A DNA stretch of 64,000 bases, from positions 238,506,558-238,570,557 of the forward strand of contig OY856409.1 in NCBI GenBank assembly GCA_963693085.1, read 5' to 3'. The first letter of the stretch is position 1. Each line of letters opens with the position of its first letter. A program made the translations under genes and the position numbers. Under the pieces are notes generated by a model, which was given only the letters and a program-made list of their open reading frames with translations, searched no databases and was not told where the DNA came from. The stretch is from Alisma plantago-aquatica (lineage: Eukaryota > Streptophyta > Magnoliopsida > Alismatales > Alismataceae). Below are positions 58,241 to 64,000 of the stretch, in pieces.

Positions 58241-59039
58241 TATATAAAATTGTAAGGATGTTATGGTATGGGTCCACCCCAAGTCGAATATGGGCCTTGT
58301 TAATCATTTCTATTTTTTATACACTAAATATTTCAAAGTGTATTAAAGACCCTTCACAATTAACTATCTAAATTGGAACTGACTTCATGTTGTGAGACAG
58401 TAGCATATGCAACTAAAAATTTCCACTGCTTTCTTTTGAAGTAATATGTAGACTTTTTAAGTACAATAGACATAAACCCAGACAATCCACATGCTTCAGA
58501 ACATTAAGATATCGCAAGGGCATGAGATCATCAGATTAATTTGAGGATTGACAGTTTTTCAATTTGTTGACGTTCCTCTCTTAGATAATTAGTTTGACCC
58601 TCTCTTTCTAGAAGAATGGTTCTATGTACTCTTGAGGGTGTTGCAAAGGTTGAGTGTTGTGCTAGACACAAAATTCAACAAGTTGAAGAAAAATAAGTCA
58701 AAAGAGTCGGAAGTTGTAAAGAGGGAATTGACTTTAAGTACCACATGCCTAAGAGAATGACAGATGCTTCTCGACATCAACATAATTGCATGAAACCTTC
58801 TTGGCATTAGTCATATGACCACGTCATCCACCTCCTATAGTCTTAGTTTCTCGCATACTCTTAAACCTAGCAGCCACAAAATATGTTTGGCAAGAGTTTC
58901 TTACATCTTATTAGAATACATAGTGTCAATTCATATTTTGAAAAACTAATGTAAAAATTCGATCCAAGTCTCCCATTGTGCATCACAAGAATACTTTATG
59001 TTAGAATCCAAAGATTAATTTGTAACGTAATAGAATAAA
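58241..59039. other. Unassigned stretch
   Basis: No gene recognised. 58800-59090 resembles 59685-59960 in outline (CACGTC(A/C)TCCACCTCC; GTATTAGAATACATA-like; ATGACCCCTCCCA-like), a degenerate direct duplication. Confidence 0.35.
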
Positions 59040-59330
59040 AAATTGTATATAACCCCTTCCACGATCTTTCCTATAGAGTCACAAAAATAATTATAAGGTC
59101 ATAGGCATTCATGCCTCTAGACTTTCAACTTTAGGGATCAACACCAACCTCACATATCTCAATCCTCTATGGATTGGGAGTCCTCGCATGCAATAAATAT
59201 CTCACGATTCATAAGGTCCTCCTTAATTATAACACACATTGAGGCTTGGGACATTGTCCATACCCATCATCATTAAAGCTTTCTTGACGTCTTCTTCATT
59301 GATATCCCTGGAAATATACATGTTTTTGTT
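59040..59330 (-). pseudogene. Possible L1-type LINE reverse transcriptase remnant
   Basis: The minus strand encodes SRDINEEDVKKALMMMGMDN (compare the plant L1 block EEVKKALFSM, then D-K-A-P-G-P-D-G) and, after stops, RLVLIPKVESLEA (compare FIALIPKVE). Heavily decayed and short; it could be chance resemblance. Confidence 0.35.
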
Positions 59331-60100
59331 CTCACCCACCATTCTATGTAATACTAGCCATAAACATGTGCGCACACACTTGGGAACATAAGATTACTTT
59401 GAAGATTGTTATGAGGTGTTGCCTCACTTTGTTTAGTCAAAGGGAAAAAGACAATGTTAAAATCTCGCAATTGAATTGTGAGTAAGATAAAAAAAGACAT
59501 GATAATATTGTTTTGATTGATGTTGTACCAGACATAATGTAAAGGAAGATGAAGATAAATATTAGCAGAAAGAGAAGACATGGATAAAGAGGGGATCAGA
59601 TTTGGCTCCACACGCCTAAAACAATAATATTGCTTTACAAGTGTCAACAGTCTCACTATATGGATCATCTCGGCATCGAAATATGAGATGATCACGTCCT
59701 CCACCTACTCCAACCTTGACTCTCCCACACTCACAACCCTAATTAAAAAAAAGTAAAAAGATGACGCAATGCGTTCTAGAGATTGTTGGGAGTCAGCTCC
59801 CACTACATTTATATATATAGTTGTATTAGAATACATAAGGGTCAATTTATAATTTAAAGAAGATATGTAAAAGTTGCATGCAATACTTTTTTAGACCTTT
59901 TGTATATAGTAAGACAAAGACCAATTCATAGAAAAAACTAAACAATAATTGCATATGACCCCTCCCAAAACTTTGCAAGTAGCCATTTTAGAACTCACAT
60001 GGATCAATTTGTAATTTAAAAATGTAAAGGATAATTTACAATTATACTTAAAATCATACATTGTAGGCTTCTTAGAATACAAAGAATTATTTTTAATCAA
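59331..60100. other. Unassigned stretch
   Basis: A 116-codon minus-strand frame (59354-59704) shows no family I recognise. Otherwise AT-rich without features. Confidence 0.35.
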
Positions 60101-60150
<50 letters not shown>

Positions 60151-60162
60151 CACACACACGCA
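60101..60162. repeat. (TA)n(CA)n compound microsatellite
   Basis: About 19 TA followed by about 9 AC. Confidence 0.95.
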
Positions 60163-60509
60163 ACACCTCCGTCATATAGGTTATAATACAAGAACTACTA
60201 ATTATAGAAAATATAGGAAAATATGGCATAGAACATCCTCAGACACTTTATCTGCAAAAATTGCATCCGATTTTTCCAAAGCTTTTCGTGTAGCTTCATT
60301 AAAAGACATATACAAATATGTAATTTGAAAAACGAAAGGAACTATCACATCCAGGCTCAAACTCATATATCAGACGATTGCCTAGAATTTAGCGTCTAAC
60401 TTACAACTCAATAAAATTTAAAGAAAGACTGTATTAACGCCAAATACATTGTTTCTTATATAAGATTAAGACAACGACTAATTTATAATTCTACAAAATA
60501 TTACATTAG

Positions 60510-61135
60510 ACACAATCCTCTTAAGTAGACAAACTTAACGTTCAAATCATATTATTTATGCATCATTCTATTGACTGACGACCACTCGGTGCTCTTTCTC
60601 ATGTTGGAACAGTGATACACAATCCTCTTAAGTAGACAAACTTAACGTTCAAATCATATTATTTATGCATCATTCTATTGACTGACGACCACTCGGTGCT
60701 CTCTCATGTTGGAACAGTGATGTATTTAACATGGCAGGCCGGTCCATTTCAATCAATTTAAAATACGCTAATGTTGATGATGGGTGACATCAAAGATCAG
60801 CATAGCATGGACGTAAGAGAGTGGCTCAGCTGTCAAGTCGGTGGGGAAGTACTCTTTCAAAAAAAAAATATTACATTAGACACAATCCTCTTAAGTAGAC
60901 AAACTTAACGTTCAAATCATATTATTTATGCATCATTCTATTGACTGACGACCACTCGGTGCTCTTTCTCATGTTGGAACAGTGATGTATTTAACATGGC
61001 AGGCCGGTCCATTTCAATCAATTTAAAATACGCTAATGTTGATGATGGGTGGCATCAAAGATCAGCATAGCATGGACGTAAGAGAGTGGCTCAGCTGTCA
61101 AGTCGGTGGGGAAGTACTCTTTCAAAAAAAAAAAT
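60510..61135 (+). repeat. Tandem repeat of a 263-bp A-tailed unit
   Basis: Three copies: 60510-60616 (truncated after GGAACAGTGAT), 60617-60879 and 60880-61135. The full units are nearly identical and end in GAGAGTGGCTCAGCTGTCAA, then GTCGGTGGGGAAGTACTCTT and a run of 9-11 A. Near-identity points to recent duplication. Confidence 0.9.
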
Positions 61136-61297
61136 CATGATACGAGTGGCTGGCGCCACTAGTGCCGGCAAACCTAATGAGCCAGCCTAGTCTCCCAGAC
61201 CTGTAGTAACAATTTTGTAAATGCACAATCTGAGCACACAAACACTAGTATTTGGCCCCGATGAATAATCTTCATCTAAAAGGAAAGTCCAAAAATA

Positions 61298-61369
61298 AGG
61301 TCCCACCGAGATTTGAACTCGGGTTACTGGATTCAGAGTCCAATGTCCTAACCACTAGACCATGGGACC
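61298..61369 (-). tRNA. trnQ-CUG: tRNA-Gln (CUG), copy 1
   Basis: 72 nt on the minus strand, from GGTCCCATGG to the discriminator base T. Acceptor stem GGTCCCA/TGGGACC; anticodon loop CTCTGAA with anticodon CTG (complement of 61334-61336); T arm CGAGTTCAAATCTCG. A-box and B-box are intact. On the minus strand TTTTT follows at 61291-61295, a Pol III terminator. Decodes CAG codons. CCA is not encoded, as expected for a nuclear gene. Confidence 0.96.
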
Positions 61370-61535
61370 AGTTCGGTGTATCGGCAAATTCAAGTACAAT
61401 TTGTAGATCCCAGAGCTGTTGTGACAATTTTTAAAATGCGCACACAAAAACCATGTGTAAGTCGGTGGTGTTAGCAATCTGAGCACACAAACTCCAATAA
61501 TCTTCGTCTACGTTGAAAGGAAAGTCCAAAAGATA

Positions 61536-61607
61536 AGGTCCCACCGAGATTTGAACTCGGGTTACTGGATTCAGAGTCCAATGTCCTAACCACTAGACCA
61601 TGGGACC
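61536..61607 (-). tRNA. trnQ-CUG: tRNA-Gln (CUG), copy 2
   Basis: Identical to copy 1 over all 72 nt; anticodon complement at 61572-61574. TTTT terminator at 61527-61530. Flanks resemble those of the other copies (GTCCAAAA(G/A)ATAAGG), so the unit of duplication is about 240-250 bp. Confidence 0.96.
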
Positions 61608-61786
61608 TGTTTCGCGTACCAGCAAATTGAACTATAATTTGTGGGATTCTAGACCTGTAACAAAAAATTTAGTAGACAACAAAAAACGTGTAAGCCAGTG
61701 GTGTTGAACAATCTGAGCAAACGAACTCTAATATTCGGTCCCCATGAGTAATCTTCATCTACGTTGAAAGTAAAGTCCAAAAAATA

Positions 61787-61858
61787 AGGTCCCACCGAGA
61801 TTTGAACTCGGGTTACTGGATTCAGAGTCCAATGTCCTAACCACTAGACCATGGGACC
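61787..61858 (-). tRNA. trnQ-CUG: tRNA-Gln (CUG), copy 3
   Basis: Identical to copies 1 and 2; anticodon complement at 61823-61825; TTTTTT terminator at 61779-61784. Upstream (right) it reads ACAACT then the gene on the minus strand, the CAA context often found at plant tRNA starts. First of the three on the minus strand. Confidence 0.96.
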
Positions 61859-62451
61859 AGTTGTAACGATACAATTGCTCTCTTCTTTAAGTATCACTCA
61901 AACATGTTTGCATGTAAATAATACAACCATTTACAGTATGTTTGAAGCATCGAAACTGACGCCCATGAGTGTGATCTCCAAGAGAACATTACCATAATAG
62001 ATGGGAGTACAACTAAAATCCTTACTATTTTCATATTCGATTTCGACCAGGGCCATCAATAAACACTAATATCAAACATGTTACCAAAAAGGTCATTCGC
62101 TTTTACCAACTTGTTCATAAAAAAGTTGGAAGTGCGGTGATAATACCAACAGCCACATGATCGACGGTGCATGTTATCCCGCTAGTGAAATTATATCGCA
62201 TTAGGAGATAATACAAACTTTTGGTATGAATTTAAAATAACCATAGGTTTTTGTTTAGCGAATAGTCATATACAAGTTGCTACGAATGCCAAACTCATCC
62301 CAACCCCGTGATACTCTCAGGTGCTTCAGCCTCCAGTTCTCTCGCCAACCTTTGACGCATAATAGCTTCCCACATTCTAGAACAAGCAACATCTGAGCTC
62401 GTGGGGGTTTAACTTTGTAAATACAAACATTTACTTCTCTGGATTGTATGC
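61859..62451. other. Intergenic region between the tRNA-Gln cluster and AP-3 sigma
   Basis: No further gene recognised. It should contain the 3'UTR of the AP-3 sigma gene. Confidence 0.5.
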
Positions 62452-62685
62452 CTAGCGGCTAAGTCTTCCGGCAACAGATTTTTGGACTAGGCTAAGAGAG
62501 CTAGAGGACTTTTCCATCCTACAAAAGGACAAATGCAACGGTTTCATATTATAAGGAAAGTGAACTCAGCACTACAAAGTGAAAGTCCAATACCTGGTGA
62601 TTTCTTCAACAGCTCTCATCACTTCGTCCGAGCTGGTTTCTAACACTTGGCCTCCCAATATAATCTCATTCAGTATAGTATGCAT
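62452..62685 (-). CDS. AP3S: AP-3 complex subunit sigma, last two exons (partial gene)
   Basis: Exon 62594-62685 follows acceptor TTACTGTTATTTCAG and encodes MHTILNEIILGGQVLETSSD then EVMRAVEEIT. Donor AG|GTATTGG opens a 75-bp intron (62519-62593) ending TCCTTTTGTAG. The last exon (62452-62518) encodes MEKSSSSLSLVQKSVAGRLS then R and TAG at 62452-62454; the Arg codon spans the junction. This matches the C-terminus of plant AP-3 sigma (block GGQVLETSS, then VEEI, ending in a KS(V/I) block near the stop). AP-3 sorts cargo from Golgi/endosomes to the vacuole; sigma is its small core subunit. The N-terminal two-thirds lies beyond the window or behind a long intron starting at 62686. No damage is seen in these exons. 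Confidence 0.88.
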
Positions 62686-63337
62686 CTGAAATAACAGTAA
62701 GAAGATAAACAGGCATGTAAAGACAGTTGAAGTGATGATTCTGTGAGGTGTCATTCCTACAGCTTTCATGTGAATCCCTGCTACAGCGTTCCTTAAATCC
62801 CATATTGCTAGTTAATTTCCCAGCCATAGTGGCCAAATCCTGATTTTATAAGAAAAATCCCAGATGCCCAAGGTATAGTAATGCATGACACACATACCTC
62901 CAATTGGAGGTGATATCTGTATGATTCCCTAGAATTGAAGAAAAAATTACCTCAAAGATAACCAAAAATCACACCCAGGAATTATATGAAAGTTGAAACC
63001 AAACCAGAGTGACAGAACATACATCTATGTTGGTTCTGTTTGTTCAAACACAGATAATATCCAGACACTCGAGGAAGTTTACAGGGCGCGAGAACGTGCA
63101 CAGGTAGTCAGGCACCCAACCCAATGCCTGTCAGGTCCTCTCAATGTCTGACAAGTAAAATGGAAGATGATTTTGAATTGCAGTAATATCAAGCCCTGAC
63201 AAAACATAAATGATATCCTCTGGCTACCCAAAGGAAAAAAATCCTACATGAATGAATCACGTCCTCCAGTTGCGCATAAGACATTAAACTATCAATGCAG
63301 AAACTGACAAATATGGTGTATGAATTCTAATTACAAT
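62686..63337 (-). other. Probable AP-3 sigma intron (first part)
   Basis: Begins (on the minus strand, ends) with a canonical acceptor TTATTTCAG. No upstream AP-3 sigma exon can be found in the remaining window, so this intron probably exceeds 1.3 kb. Confidence 0.5.
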
Positions 63338-63690
63338 ACCCATTTAATGTGTATAATTTTCAAAACAAATATTTCCATGTAAGTAAGATAGTTTCATGTG
63401 TATTACTTTACAGCTCCAAATTGATATGAAAAAGCGAGTCTGAAGAATTACATACTAATCCATTTTGTATGTACATTTTCCAAAACAATTATATCCTTGT
63501 ACGTGAGATAGTTTCACGTGTATTGCTTTACAGCTCCAAATTGATATGAAAAAGGCAATAGCCAGAAGAATTACATATAATCCATTTTGTGTGTATATTT
63601 TCTAAAATAATTATTATCTTGTACGTAAGATAGTTTCATATGTATCAACTTCACAGCTCCAAAGTGATATGAAGGAGGTGATAGCCGAAA
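63338..63690. repeat. Tandem repeat of about 121 bp (3 copies)
   Basis: Three diverged copies (about 63338, 63461 and 63581 onwards) share AATCCATTTTGTATGTACAT, AAGATAGTTTCATGTGTATT and ACAGCTCCAAATTGATATGA. Non-coding. Confidence 0.85.
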
Positions 63691-63861
63691 GGATCATAGA
63701 GAAATCAGATATGAGAGAATTCATTCCTCGTCCTGATTACTCTCACCTGCTATATATAACATTCATAGTGCTCTAGGCACAGCTAGGCGGTGGCATCCAG
63801 GATCGGGGCAGCTCGGCGCTGCATTTTATTTTGTATTATTTTTCATATATTTTCTTTAGAA

Positions 63862-64000
63862 CTAAATGGCCATGAGGGGAGTAGTAATGTCGGATATGAG
63901 AGAGTTCATGGTGGTTTTAGATATGGCAGCAGGAACGGAGAAGGAGAGAGGATATTAGATTTTGCAGTTGCATATAATATGATTTTGGCAAACACCCATT
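63862..64000 (+). pseudogene. RTE-type LINE endonuclease fragment (partial)
   Basis: The frame from 63862 reads LNGHEGSSNVGYERVHGGF, then YGSRNGEGERILDFAVAYNM and ILANTH, running off the window end. This is the apurinic-like endonuclease block of plant RTE-type LINEs (usual form GDLNGHVG, GYERVHGG, G.RNEEG..ILDFA.AYDL). The strong start is abrupt: sequence before 63862 does not continue the domain, so it is probably 5' truncated. No stop within the visible part. Confidence 0.8.

Noticed and set aside
62283..62400. Minus-strand frame ending RELEAEAPESITGLG as a possible last exon of AP-3 sigma
   Set aside because: The exon at 62452-62518 has a far better acceptor, correct phase and a matching C-terminus; this frame lies after its stop.

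Overview
The window is nuclear DNA of a flowering plant, AT-rich and almost entirely made of transposable elements. The evidence is Athila/Tat-type and Tekay/Del-type LTR retrotransposons, a Cassandra TRIM (a 5S-rRNA-bearing plant element), tRNA-derived SINEs, a nuclear tRNA-Gln cluster, and the last two exons of a spliced AP-3 sigma gene. The species cannot be told from the sequence. Host genes are confined to the last 3 kb. Everything was read by eye; no database search was run.

Layout. (1) 1-9.5 kb: 3' half of an Athila-like element (element 1): integrase C-terminus, a palindrome-rich spacer with a TATA box and a probable leader intron, then a long decayed reading region encoding an envelope-like protein, a Pro/Ser/Thr linker, a coiled coil and two tandem Ulp1-like (C48) cysteine protease domains, then a 3'UTR with a duplicated hairpin, a polypurine tract and the 3' LTR. 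(2) 9.5-11.7 kb: 5' end of another Athila/Tat element on the minus strand (element G). (3) 12.2-46.4 kb: a + strand Athila/Tat element (F) interrupted twice. Its reverse transcriptase is split by a same-lineage element X (12.35-21.38 kb, minus strand, itself rearranged by an inverted LTR, B). Its integrase zinc finger is split by a 13-kb non-autonomous Tekay-like element with 5.1-kb LTRs (22757-35748; TSD TTATG). F then continues with integrase core, palindromic spacer, degenerate 3' region, PPT and LTR. (4) 46.6-47.4 kb: complete Cassandra TRIM. (5) 48.0-53.07 kb: a 5.07-kb solo LTR related to the Tekay-like LTRs (TSD GTACT). (6) 53.5-57.6 kb: a SINE, four MITE-like elements sitting in TA microsatellites, and a 1.3-kb foldback MULE-like element. 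(7) 57.6-61.1 kb: degenerate SINE and LINE pieces and tandem repeats. (8) 61.3-61.9 kb: three identical tandem tRNA-Gln(CUG) genes. (9) 62.45-62.69 kb: final exons of AP-3 sigma (minus strand); upstream lie a 121-bp tandem repeat and an RTE-type LINE fragment.

Two themes stand out. First, the element 1 module (envelope-like plus coiled coil plus two C48 proteases) placed behind its own promoter-like leader. Second, nearly every LTR family here carries its own cluster of short CG-containing palindromes. In elements 1 and F the same palindrome type occurs both in the LTR and in the spacer just after integrase. The AAACGGTCT/AGACCGTTT type is also shared with the unrelated Tekay-like LTRs.
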